A stretch of DNA of 15,102 bases from Gymnopus androsaceus JB14 (GCA_009733575.1 ML770193.1:1-15102); one strand, 5' to 3'. Shown: positions 1 through 7,792, numbered from the stretch's first letter. The notes: generated by a model from the sequence alone, not told the origin. Program-made: numbers and translations.

Positions 1-384
1 GTAGAAACTTGGTATTTCCATAATGATTTCCATCTTTCTAATAGTCCTCATTTCAGCTTTGCTTCCCGCCGGGCGTATATATAGTATTTCACTTGAGTTG
101 AAACATCTTCATAAAGTATATTTTTCCACTGGTCTTTTGGCTGATAGGATAGATGATATTTTGGGTGGTATTTCATACAGCTCAATATCTAAGTTGAAAC
201 TGTACATTTTAGTTCTTGTTTCAATATAACAGAAAGATAATATTTTGTCCACTCTTTCGAAAGTTATGATAGATGTGTAAAAATGTCAAATTTTAGATTA
301 AAAATACGCTCGACGGATTTTTTTCTAAATCCCGTGTGACATGGGTCTGAACAGACATGGGACATGGGCCCAACAATTTTGTGA
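1..384. other. AT-rich non-coding stretch, no gene seen
   Basis: No reading frame here has recognisable protein content; the open frames are short and AT-driven. Three copies of ACATGGG occur between about 340 and 368, just before the fold-back element that starts at 385. Nothing else can be supported. Confidence 0.6.
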
Positions 385-501
385 ACTTGTTTATTTGGGC
401 CGAGAAATGAATGGAAAACTAGGAGGTCCAGGCCGAGCCCACGCTGAAATGAATGTAGCTGTGCATAGCCCTTCATTCATTTCGGGCCCAAATAAACAAG
501 T
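385..501. mobile_element. Small fold-back element / MITE (MITE-1)
   Basis: The ends are a nearly perfect inverted repeat of about 28 bp: ACTTGTTTATTTGGGCC at 385-401 is mirrored by the sequence ending CCAAATAAACAAGT at 501, and the match continues through AATGAATG/CATTCATT. Only the GCCGAGAA versus GCCCGAAA stretch differs. A weaker match (ATTTT/AAAAT) may extend the ends to 376 and 509. The loop of about 60 bp has no coding content. No clear target-site duplication is visible, so the superfamily is open. It lies about 150 bp upstream of the predicted gene at 653. Confidence 0.6.
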
Positions 502-652
502 GCGAAAATCTTCGGAACTATAGAACCTAATGCAACGGGCAATACGTAACTCAATGTGAACGGGGAAATAAGTACCTTACGTTTTTTCCCGGCGGCGCCT
601 GCTCTCCCACATCCAGGGCCATTGTCATTGCCTTTGCCCTTGGACCGACCAT
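502..652 (+). other. Upstream region of the 653-1850 gene
   Basis: GC-rich, pyrimidine-rich sequence between MITE-1 and the proposed start codon. There is no in-frame stop for at least 50 nt above the ATG at 653, so coding could begin further upstream in an earlier exon. No TATA element is evident. Confidence 0.3.
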
Positions 653-1850
653 ATGCAGGCCCCTCAACCAATGCAACCTCCGGCATCCTCCTCCGCGTCC
701 GCCTCTTCACAAGAAGAGGAACCGAGTTTAGTTACTCAATTACAACAGGTAGATGTTACTCGTCAATCTGACTTTACTAGTTTACCAAAATGTCCCCTAG
801 ATGCATGGGCTAACAAAGCAGAAATTTTACGGCTCAAAACCTAAGCGGAGACCGTTCGTCTCTGCTGAGATTTACCGTGAACATCCCCGCAAAGCCTCGT
901 CGTTATCACCTGTTTCCACGTCTGACACCAATCACGGTGGCAGAGTCACTTCTCCGTCTCTGATTGACCGGAGTGCTCGTGTTTACCACCAAAATGGGCG
1001 TGTCCCTGTCCTTCCGCACCCTAGGTCTTTGTTAGACATCAGATCGAGTGGCTCGATGTCTGAGCGGGATCCTGTTTCCTCATATCCTACCACTCGAATG
1101 CCGGTTTCTTCTCCTTCTTCACCTGTATTAAACCATCCCCCATCCCACTGGAACACGCCTACATCCGTATCGTCTCAAATTACTTGCCAACAGCAGCAGC
1201 ATCAGCAGCATCCTATCTCTTTGACTTCGTCTCGCTCTCAACCATCGCCATACACTACGGCTACCACCCTATCCTCGACCTATTCAACCAAAAGCAATCC
1301 GGAAACTGGTCTAACAGAGGGGCCTCTAATCTCACACGGTGATCGTAGCACCCCAAATTCCCCTGCTGAGGACAGTCGTTTCCATCAGCTAAAGTCCCAA
1401 ACGCAGAATTCAGTTCCATCGATGAATAGTATGGCTCTGACAGGGGAGTACTCCATACCTTCAAGTTCAGTTTATCGGGAAGAGCTTTTATCGCACCTAC
1501 GGGGACCTTCCGTTTCACCCAGTCACGGTGCCACTATCGCGACTACGACTACGACGACCACGAACACGGCGACCGGATCTTCTCAGCCTTTTATAACACA
1601 TGCTCGTTCTTCATACTCGGACCCGAACTCCTATGTTCGGGCCAACCCTTATCCACCAAGTTCGAGCCAATCCCAATCCAAGGTCCCGTGTTATGCTGCT
1701 TGTGATTCTTACGACTCGCCGGTTTCCAACCAGATTGGCGTGATAAGCCCATATGGCATGGCGGCTGGACCTTCAACGGTCTCTTCATTATCACACCCAT
1801 CTTCTCCTATATCCTCTGGGAGTAGTTCGTTGACTGGTTGGGCAGGTTGA
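653..1850 (+). CDS. Ser/Thr/Pro/Gln-rich low-complexity protein, two predicted exons
   Basis: I do not recognise this protein. Exon 1 (653-748, 32 codons) begins MQAPQPMQPP and ends LVTQLQQ. Exon 2 (801-1850) is a 349-codon open frame ending in TGA at 1848-1850. The predicted 52-nt intron joins them in phase 0, giving about 381 residues. Near the start of exon 2 is a short basic patch (KPKRR), a possible nuclear localisation signal. The rest is almost entirely Ser, Thr, Pro and Gln, with a Gln/His run (about residues 162-169, nt 1189-1212) and a Thr run encoded by ACG/ACT repeats (about nt 1540-1572). No enzyme motif, signal peptide or membrane segment is visible. Long disordered regions like this are common in fungal transcription factors and signalling proteins, but a DNA-binding domain is not visible here and may lie in an earlier exon. 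A 349-codon open frame in a region otherwise full of stops argues that it is real. The start is uncertain; ATG 801 is the alternative. Confidence 0.55.
749..800 (+). other. Predicted spliceosomal intron of the 653-1850 gene
   Basis: The donor is GTAGAT at 749 directly after CAACAG, a CTGAC branch-site-like motif is at 768-772, and the acceptor is CCCCTAG ending at 800. The length of 52 nt is typical for fungi. Splicing joins codon 32 of the upstream frame to the ATG at 801 without a shift. If it is retained, the upstream frame stops at 844. Confidence 0.45.
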
Positions 1851-1998
1851 TATATCTGCGGAATAATCTTCACGACGAACTGATGTGCGTGAGACAGAGG
1901 ATCATACACATATATGTATGCGTGCTGTTCATAAAATAAAGGGACTTTGTAGACTATTTTTTCTTTCTCTAAATCTGGGTGTAGTGTATGTATGTATG
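1851..1998 (+). promoter_or_regulatory. Probable 3' UTR with AATAAA signal and TATG microsatellite
   Basis: AATAAA lies at 1935-1940, about 85 nt after the stop codon of the upstream gene, followed by T-rich sequence (about 1955-1975). A short TATG repeat (about 1985-2000) leads straight into the TA target site of MITE-2. Confidence 0.45.
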
Positions 1999-2000
1999 TA

Positions 2001-2362
2001 CATCAGGAAAAGGGGGGAAAAACTTTCGGCACTTGCGGCCGGTTGTACAAGCTTGCACAACCCCAAAAAGCCCGAAAGTCCGCAACCTCGCAAGTCAACC
2101 CGTTTTTTCCGCAAGTGTCGGATTTTTCCATACGCGCCTACATCTTTTTCTGCACACAACGCTTATTCTTTCATACATACCATTCACTTGCTTTCAATAA
2201 AGAGGACAACTAATTCTTATACCAATATTTATCATTTTCTAGTACAATTTATTGCAAACGAGCCTCAGTTATTATCAAAAATTTACTTGCGAGCTTGCGT
2301 GCAAGTAAAAAAGCTTCCGCAAGCGCCGAAAGCTCGCAAGTTTTTTCCCCCATTTGCTGATG
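2001..2362. mobile_element. TA-flanked MITE (MITE-2) with CTTGCG/CGCAAG repeats
   Basis: The left end CATCAGGAAAAGGGGGGAAAAA (from 2001) is mirrored by TTTTTTCCCCCATTTGCTGATG ending at 2362, and both are bordered by TA (1999-2000 and 2363-2364). That fits a Tc1/mariner-type TA duplication. Inside, the subterminal regions carry several CTTGCG, GCAAG and CGAAAG motifs in both orientations, as transposase-binding repeats often do. The core is AT-rich. A 203-codon frame runs across the element but has no protein-like content. It is non-autonomous, since there is no transposase. Confidence 0.7.
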
Positions 2363-2364
2363 TA

Positions 2365-2624
2365 CTTCAAGTCGAGTATGTAGGAGAGAAGAAAATCAGA
2401 TTTGTGCTTGCGTTTACTGTGATGCTTAATGATGGGGCGTATTTCATTAGCATTTTTCTTCCGGATCCTAGCGAGATGAGCGCATACAGCAACTAAATTT
2501 CATAGTCAGCCAAAGCAAGCTTTCGTCGGAGCAGTGACATTAGACAAGGCAAGGTCATCTGCTACAGATACAGTCTGGGCAGTACAGTACGAAGCATGTA
2601 GTACTATTTCAGCATAACTACCTA
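2365..2624. other. Spacer between MITE-2 and the PRP46 relic
   Basis: No recognisable gene. The minus strand holds a Lys/His-rich open stretch at about 2345-2470 that I could not place. The sequence 3' of the PRP46 relic (about 2510-2620) appears unrelated to PRP46, so the gene's natural C-terminal tail is missing. Confidence 0.4.
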
Positions 2625-3345
2625 TCATCGCTGCTCCGCGTAGGCCTAGATGAAACGTGCCCGGAAGGAACTCAAAGGTCAGCCAAGATGAAGGGAATAA
2701 TATAACATAAGAAAAGAAGCAGGAAAGACTTGCCTTGATCGTTTTATCAGCTCCTCCAGTGATCAGCCGTGTCCCAGTCATATCGAACGTGGAACAAAAT
2801 ACACCTGCTTCAGCCTCGAGAGAACCTGGCTGTGGGATATCGCCCAGGTTTTGGAACGGTGTTCCGGTGTTGTAATCCCAGAGCGTTAGACTACCGTTGC
2901 CCGCTGCGTGAGTGATTCAGCAAGTTAGGAGAGCTAGATTGTCTAACATGAACCAGGGTTCATGGAAGCTTATCTCCAGAGAAAAATACGCCTTCGGCAT
3001 TCACAGAGAGCGGCGTATTGATGATTGCGTTGTGTCCACTGAGATTAGAGACAGACATTTCCATTTTTTAATGTTGTTTCTTCCTGCAGATCCAGTTGCA
3101 AAAGAATACTCCGTGGAATGGATTGCTAGCGCCCGCACTGACTTTTTATGATGAGTTAAGGTATTCCCCGCCGCAAGATCCCATAACCTATGAGGTTCTT
3201 TTAGTTAGTAATTAGACTCCAAATCAAGAAGAGAATGCTCATCTTCTCTCACCTAACGGTCAAGTCCATGCTTCCGGTGATAACCTGAGGGTCGGATTCT
3301 TGACACTTCACATCCGCTACCGTACCGGTATGGCCGGATAGAATT
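2625..3345 (-). pseudogene. Relic of WD40 splicing factor PRP46/PLRG1 (C-terminal half)
   Basis: PRP46/PLRG1 is a WD40 subunit of the Prp19-associated spliceosome complex. Visible blocks, in order on the minus strand, are [13 protein letters not shown] with PQVITGSMD (3340-3253), LWDLAAG and [12 protein letters not shown] (3187-), [15 protein letters not shown] with NAEGVFFSG (to 2974), NGSLTLWDY and [14 protein letters not shown] with GGADKTIK (2903-2734), then AYAEQR and a stop (2625). Introns are still recognisable: 3252-3188 (GTGAGA donor, TACTAAC branch), 2973-2904 (donor now AT instead of GT) and 2733-2646 (GC-AG type, GCAAGT). It is broken by a frameshift after NIKKWKC, a short deletion after the first LWDLAAG, the dead splice donor and loss of the normal C-terminal tail. 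The N-terminal half is absent and replaced by Ty3 retropepsin sequence. Because introns are present, it was not made from mRNA. The family call is strong; activity is very unlikely. Confidence 0.85.
3188..3252 (-). other. Intron retained in the PRP46 relic
   Basis: This 65-nt intron has a GTGAGA donor at 3252, a perfect TACTAAC branch site (3210-3204) and a CATAG acceptor. Joining its flanks continues MDLTVR into LWDLAAG, exactly as in WD40 proteins of this family. It is the best-supported intron in the window. Confidence 0.75.
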
Positions 3346-3620
3346 TTTTGAATACCAAGTTGGTCTGCAAATGTCGACGACACAAAATCTCCGAGAAATC
3401 CTGTATTAATCAATGCACGGGCAGGCTGTCCATTCAATTTTACAAACACAACAAGTGGTTTTAGGATTTGACATGAAAAGTCCTTTGTCAAAGCAGCATT
3501 GCGCTGAATGGCGGGGTCCTCTAGAGTCTAGGGACTTGTATCCCATTCAGGTTGATACAAAATTCATTTTCCTGTTTCTGGGATTTCAAAGACTTGTCCT
3601 TGGTCACGCTGAGATAGGCC
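3346..3620 (-). pseudogene. Ty3/gypsy retropepsin fragment, catalytic Asp lost
   Basis: The minus-strand frame from about 3510 reads [13 protein letters not shown], then [20 protein letters not shown], then NTG and [14 protein letters not shown]. This is the N-terminal half of a retroviral-type aspartic protease of the Ty3 class, which cuts the Gag-Pol polyprotein. The catalytic motif should be D-T/S-G; here the codon at 3407-3405 is AAT, giving N-T-G, so the enzyme would be dead. Just upstream, [14 protein letters not shown] (about 3580-3540) looks like the preceding segment, separated by a stop and a frameshift near 3530. The domain stops at DQLGI and runs without a break of frame into the WD40 relic. 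The second half of the protease, RT and integrase of this element are not in the window. Confidence 0.75.
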
Positions 3621-3838
3621 GAGGCAGCCCAAGGCTGCTGAGATGCTAGGCAAGCTGCCTGAAGATGCTCGGATGAGCTAAGATGAACTATGTACGTACA
3701 GGAAGCTACTGGAATACGACTCCACGTAACTACATGAGGGCAGGCTGGGCCTAGGCCCCTACTCCAACGCCTTCCAAAACCAAGCTTGGCATAAAGTACC
3801 ATGAATCAAGAGCATTGAAATTTCCCGGTGCGCATGTA
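3621..3838 (-). pseudogene. Frameshifted Ty3 spacer between the APYP domains and retropepsin
   Basis: No frame is fully open. One minus-strand frame gives APGNFNALDSWYFM then a stop near 3750. The adjacent frame (3802-3524) leads into the KSQKQENEFCINLNG segment that precedes the protease. This suggests at least one indel in an originally continuous polyprotein. No recognised domain. Confidence 0.4.
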
Positions 3839-4873
3839 TCAATTGTTGTGAAACGAGCGGGCCCAGTCGGTACAACCTCGACAGAGGAGGGAATCGAGCA
3901 TCGATGACGGGCGGGGACAAGAACAATTGATTAGCAAATTGTACCTACATACTTTATACACAGGAACGGATAGGGGTAATATGATGTGCGGAGCGGCCGG
4001 ACAACCAACGGCTAAGTGCTTATCCAACATCAATTGCTTCTGATACCAGTGAATTAGATCAAAGTGCATATTATGCAAATAGTTCATAGGCAATAAGACA
4101 CAAAACTTCAAGTGTGTATCAAACACTTCATAGTTTTCATTTCCGTAGTTTTTAATATTGAACCGGCAGAATTCATCGTGCCCAGAGGAGTCTCCAGGGT
4201 AGGGAGCACCAATTTCCAGACATTTCCCAATACCCAATTCATAATTTTTTTTTTCCATTTTGTATAGTTTCAGAACCTCAAAATCTTGAAGACGGATTTC
4301 CATGTCTGTCATTCAGGCCATTTCCATTGCATACCAATATGGCAATTGAAATTTAGAATCTTCAAGTTGGATCATTGTGCAATAGTAAACCCATTCAAAA
4401 TTCTCAAGATCTGGGTGAATTTACTCAAAGTAGTCTGAGTCACTGATGCAATAACTCTTTTCATCAATTCTGTAGACAAAGAACCGACCCGTATTATCCT
4501 TTTTACGTTCAGGACCAGCTGGATATGGCGCCGCAATGTCTACTAAGTACATAGCACGCTGTGCGAATATATCACTAATTGAACTTGGAGGCAAATGGGA
4601 CTCGTGCCCGTGATTCGGGTGATTCAATTGTCTGTACATCCAGGGTGATCCTGGGGTCAATGTCTTATTCTGGCTTTGCAAAGGGATATATTCGCATTCA
4701 CGCAAGAAAATGGAGTGGCTGTAAGTGTCACTTTCTGAATCACTGACTGACTGTAAATCAGGTATCGAATTGTGATCAGATTCACTAAGCTCTGCGATTA
4801 AATCACTACAAGAGTCTCCAGCAGCCAATTCAAAGCCCAGCGTTCCAAGACCAATATTGGTAATTTCTTCCAT
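3839..4873 (-). pseudogene. Ty3 Gag-Pol spacer with a duplicated 'APYP' domain, two internal stops
   Basis: One minus-strand frame runs from 4873 to 3842 with in-frame stops TAA (4423-4421) and TGA (4315-4313); the 35 codons between them continue the same protein, so this is one broken frame of about 345 codons. The first 60 residues are acidic and Ser/Asp-rich. Two related units follow: unit A around 4545-4330 (DIAAPYP, then GRFFVYRIDEKSYCISD, later FEWVYYC) and unit B around 4222-4010 (EIGAPYP, then CRFNIKNYGNENYEVFD, later HFDLIHWYQKQL). Both share A-P-Y-P, an R-F-x-V/I stretch, an aromatic-Asp turn and a W/Y-rich end about 65 residues after APYP. I know of no function. After removal of MITE-3 the frame is continuous with the Ty3 CCHC knuckle upstream, and retropepsin follows downstream, so I read it as the region between nucleocapsid and protease. 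Read alone it could be mistaken for a hypothetical cellular gene. Confidence 0.65.
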
Positions 4874-4890
4874 GGTTTCTGCAAGGCTTA

Positions 4891-5465
4891 GTGATGTGCC
4901 GGCTGGGGCCCGGCTCAGAAGCCCCGGCTACGGCTCAGATAGCCCCGGCCAAGGTTGATCAAAATGTTGAGCCGGGCCCTACATGACGGCTGGGGCTCGG
5001 CTAGGGCCCGGCTCAGGCTCAGGCCCCGGCTCAAGGTACATATATGAATGTCATTTTTTTTATGCACAAAAAATGTCATGTTCAATGTTAATTTAGTGTA
5101 AATCATACAACCAAGCATAAAATCCATTGTGAACATATGTACAACTTCAAAAGCAGTCAGAGAATGCAACAGACTGAAATTTATGACTATTTAAAACCAC
5201 TTACATGACATTTGACAACAGAATAAAGCTTCTTCTTCCTTAGAATATTGTTATAAAATGGTGTAAAATTCAAGCAAAAAATCATGCATTCCGTTGGTAA
5301 AATAAAGTGCCCTGAGCCCCGGCCCAAGACCCAGGCTCAGGGCTTTCAAAAATCTGAGCCGGGCCTTGAGCCCTCCTGAGCCCTAGAGACGGCTGGGGCC
5401 AGTTCCGGCTCGATCAGGCCCGGCTCAGAGGGCTCAAGGGCTCTGAGCCCCAGCCGGCACATCAC
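4891..5465. mobile_element. TA-flanked MITE (MITE-3) with GC-rich subterminal repeats
   Basis: A perfect 19-bp inverted repeat, GTGATGTGCCGGCTGGGGC at 4891-4909 and its complement at 5447-5465, is bordered on both sides by TA (4889-4890 and 5466-5467). About 150 bp inside each end is packed with variants of GGCCCGGCTCAG/CTGAGCCGGGCC, while the core (about 5043-5308) is AT-rich. No transposase is present. Removing the element plus one TA (577 bp) places the Ty3 CCHC motif (5600) exactly 50 codons upstream of 4873 in the same frame, which is good independent evidence for these boundaries. Confidence 0.85.
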
Positions 5466-5467
5466 TA

Positions 5468-5805
5468 GCAAGGTTTCTCAATAGTCACTGGTAAGTGCAA
5501 TGTTTATGTGATTACTTGCAATACCGTTATTGGAAGATTTCACCATCTTTCCTTGGGGGCATCTATGAGCCATGTGGCCTTGTTCGCCACAGTGGAAACA
5601 ATTGCAACATCAGGAGGATTATTCTGTTTGACAACCCCGGTTGTTTATAATTATCCAGCAACCCTGTTGCTGCAGGCCGGTTCTCCTCCGGAAGCTGGGG
5701 GTTAATATAATGGAGACGGTTTTGACTTGTAATAACCCGGTGCAAAGTACCTTTTTTATGCAGGCCAAACCACTTCCAGGGATTTTGCGCAGTCGAAATG
5801 GACAA
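5468..5805 (-). pseudogene. Ty3/gypsy Gag C-terminal part with CCHC zinc knuckle
   Basis: The minus strand encodes a perfect nucleocapsid knuckle, CFHCGEQGHMAHRC (C-x2-C-x4-H-x4-C), at 5600-5559. Such knuckles bind the element's RNA during packaging. After it the frame continues PQGKMVK and reaches a TGA at 5480-5478, then crosses the MITE-3 site in frame into the spacer at 4873. Before it, a neighbouring frame (5805 to about 5620) reads INPQLPEENRPAATGLLDNY, which looks like the Gag linker but is out of phase with the knuckle, so there is an indel near 5610-5625. The N-terminal capsid part of Gag is not recognisable upstream, where the 74-bp tandem duplication lies. Confidence 0.7.
5559..5600 (-). 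other. CCHC zinc-knuckle motif
   Basis: All four metal ligands are intact (three Cys, one His) with canonical spacing. It fixes the identity and direction of the degenerate Ty3 element. Confidence 0.85.
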
Positions 5806-5842
5806 AATGGGGGCTGATTAGGACAAAGGGAGTGTTTTTGGC

Positions 5843-5990
5843 GGGAATTGGAAAAAAAGTGAGCGGCGGGACCAAGAGTCATGGCAACACCTATACATGC
5901 ACGCCCGCGATGACCGGGGAATTGGAAAAAAAGTGAGCGGCGGGACCGAGAGTCATGGCAACACCTATACATGCACGCGCGCGATGACCG
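5843..5990. repeat. 74-bp tandem duplication, two copies
   Basis: Copy 1 (5843-5916) and copy 2 (5917-5990) match over 74 bp with only two visible differences (ACCAAGAG/ACCGAGAG and ACGCCCGCG/ACGCGCGCG). Each holds an A7 tract, GAGCGGCGGGACC and TCATGGCAACACC. The near identity suggests a recent duplication compared with the decayed Ty3 sequence around it. Confidence 0.9.
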
Positions 5991-6128
5991 ACCTCTATCA
6001 AGGGTGCGACTTTCAATCAATATTTGCCAGTTAGAACCAATGAACTTCACTGGGTCTCTAAGCGGAGTTGCAACGGTTTGTGCCTATTTACTTCATTAGA
6101 CTCAATCCAAAGTCTGATTTTGATTTTG
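5991..6128. other. Unassigned spacer between Ty3 remnant and Copia-1 LTR
   Basis: No gene or repeat structure recognised. It may hold remaining Ty3 5' sequence. Confidence 0.4.
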
Positions 6129-6640
6129 TGTTGAAGCGGACATATGATCAACAAATGGTGAGATGCGATACTCACCTGGATATGATGCCTGAGACATTGG
6201 TATTTGGAGAATAGAGAGTTCTTGTACAGACAAGTAATAGTACAGCTGAGTGTGCTAAGGAATACAATAAGTACCTACAGTATTTATACTAAGTACGACT
6301 ACAACTATACAGTATCGTAGTAAGGTGGCTTAGGGCATAGGGTAAAATCATAATGGTTCAACAGCATGTAAGTACAATGTAAGATCAAGTAATTACGACA
6401 ACGTTCAACTACTAATGTATTGAACAGTTCATATGCTTCATAAGTGTATATATCATATTTATAGAACTAGCAAATGGCATAATTACAACATCTAGTATGC
6501 TGAGTGAGCAGATACAAAGACAGTGCTGTTGCCTTGTGTAGCGCAGCTACAAAGGTGTTTCAAGGAGTATTAATGGAATGATAGACTCATGTTGAGTTGA
6601 TTGATGATGTCACTATTGTAAGCGTCAGATTCTTTCAACA
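6129..6640 (-). repeat. Copia-1 3' LTR (candidate, 512 bp)
   Basis: On the minus strand the LTR begins TGTTGAAAGAATC at 6640, immediately after a purine tract. The proposed far end at 6129 is TTCAACA on the minus strand, giving TGTTGAA...TTCAACA inverted termini, the usual TG...CA layout. A TATA-like CTATAAAT (6464-6457) lies about 180 nt inside. The start is well supported by the purine tract; the far end rests only on the short inverted termini, because no second LTR is in the window for comparison. Confidence 0.55.
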
Positions 6641-6651
6641 CTCCCCCTCAC
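6641..6651 (-). other. Polypurine tract of Copia-1
   Basis: The minus strand reads GTGAGGGGGAG directly before the TGTTG of the LTR. This is the site and base composition used to prime plus-strand DNA synthesis in Copia elements. Confidence 0.75.
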
Positions 6652-6734
6652 TAAGAGTAGTAATAGGGAATTAAACTTCAAGGACTTAGAACCACATTTT
6701 GATATGACTTAGCGTACAGTCATCAAAGATTTAT

Positions 6735-7585
6735 TCAAAGAAATGTAATACCAAGAAGATCTCGGAATTTCTTGAATTTAATCAAGTCAAGGTTCTTTGT
6801 TAGAATGTCTACAATGTTATCTTCAGTTCAAACATAGAATAGTTCGACATTTCCATTTTCTATTTTTCCCTAATATAGTTGAAGCAAATATCAATGTGTT
6901 TCAATCTTTGTTCTTGAATTGGATTAGAAGCAAGGAAGATTGAACCTTGATTATCACCATATAAAGGTAATAATTGAATAGGAATTCCGATCTCATTGAA
7001 TAAAGATTGAAGCCACTTGAATTGTTGACATCAGTCAGACAGTGCCATATATTTGGCTTCAGTGGACAAGAGTGCAACAGTTTTCTGTTTATGGGAAACC
7101 CAACAGATTGGAGCAGTGGCCAATTGTATGATCATCCCAGTATGGGATTTTTGGTCATCTGGATCAGAGGCCCAATCTGAATTACAGTATGCCAGAAATC
7201 CTCTGTCGGAATTACCGTCAAACATGATTTCATAGTTCTGAGTATACATTAAGTAACGTACTATACAAAGTGCTTTGTTAAGGTGATCCGGACTTGGATT
7301 AGCTGAGTATTGACTCATTTTTATGACAGCAAAATTGATGTCAGGGTGTGTGGCACTGTGTGCCAAGCATTAGATGCAATAGAGATCCAATAACTTGTTG
7401 AAACTTCTGTCGGAGTTTTGGATCGACTTTTCCATCATTTTCAGGAGGATTCCATGAAGAAGGTAATGGGGTGTGAGCATCTTTAAAGTTTGACATCCCA
7501 AATTGTTTAATAATTTTTTCAAGATACTGTACCATTTCGATCGATTCAGCAGGCCCTTGTGGCCGTGACCGACCTGACAAAATTT
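6735..7585 (-). pseudogene. Copia-1 RNase H and RT end
   Basis: From 7526 downward: YLEKIIKQFGMSNFKDAHTP (connection domain), QQVIGSLLHLMLGT, then a one-base frameshift near 7350 into HPDINFAVIKMSQYSANPS, NSDWASDPDD, STEAKYMALSD, and after a TGA (about 7030) QFKWLQSLF, DNQGSIFLASNP, LKHIDICF and ILTKNLDLIKF, ending at 6735. The RNase H acidic residues of NSDWASD and STEAKYMALSD are preserved. RNase H removes the RNA strand during reverse transcription. At least two further in-frame stops occur (after the IRE segment and in the ELFYV segment). Confidence 0.8.
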
Positions 7586-7790
7586 TGGATTCAGCACCTC
7601 ACGGTGGAGCCGTGTGACCCCAGCAAAATTTCGGCATTTTGACCCAAAATTTGCGTTTTTTGAGGCAATTTTGAGTGTGTCACACCAAAAGTTTTGGCAC
7701 TTTCAAAATGTGTCCTGTGACCTGGTCAAATTTCGTCACGTCAGAAGGCCTCCGTGACCCATGACCGCCGAATCGATCGAAATGGTACAG
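7527..7790. mobile_element. TA-flanked MITE (MITE-4) inside Copia-1
   Basis: A perfect inverted repeat, CTGTACCATTTCGATCGATT at 7527-7546 plus one more base, is mirrored at 7770-7790, with TA on both sides (7525-7526 and 7791-7792). The 264-bp element has no coding content and includes a GTGACC/GGTCAC-rich interior. Removing it with one TA joins the RT segment before it to the YLEKIIKQFG segment after it in the order and phase expected for Copia, so the boundaries are firm. Confidence 0.85.
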
Positions 7791-7792
7791 TA

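Noticed and set aside
1885..2496. 203-codon plus-strand open frame
   Set aside because: It spans the whole of MITE-2 and both flanks, has no protein-like composition, and is explained by chance openness of the repeat.
2506..3491. Functional PRP46 gene
   Set aside because: The N-terminal half is missing, there is a frameshift after NIKKWKC, one splice donor is AT, and the C-terminus is truncated.
3839..4873. Two separate hypothetical cellular genes on the minus strand
   Set aside because: They share one frame with only two stops between, and continue in frame to a Ty3 zinc knuckle once MITE-3 is removed, with retropepsin downstream. A single retroelement frame is the simpler reading.
4313..5480. 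Programmed stop-codon readthrough in the Ty3 frame (TGA, TAA, TGA)
   Set aside because: Three stops plus frameshifts and a mutated protease Asp in the same element point to decay, not recoding.
5619..6050. 143-codon minus-strand open frame
   Set aside because: It is Arg/Cys-rich, crosses the 74-bp tandem duplication, and is out of phase with both the zinc-knuckle frame and the Gag linker frame.
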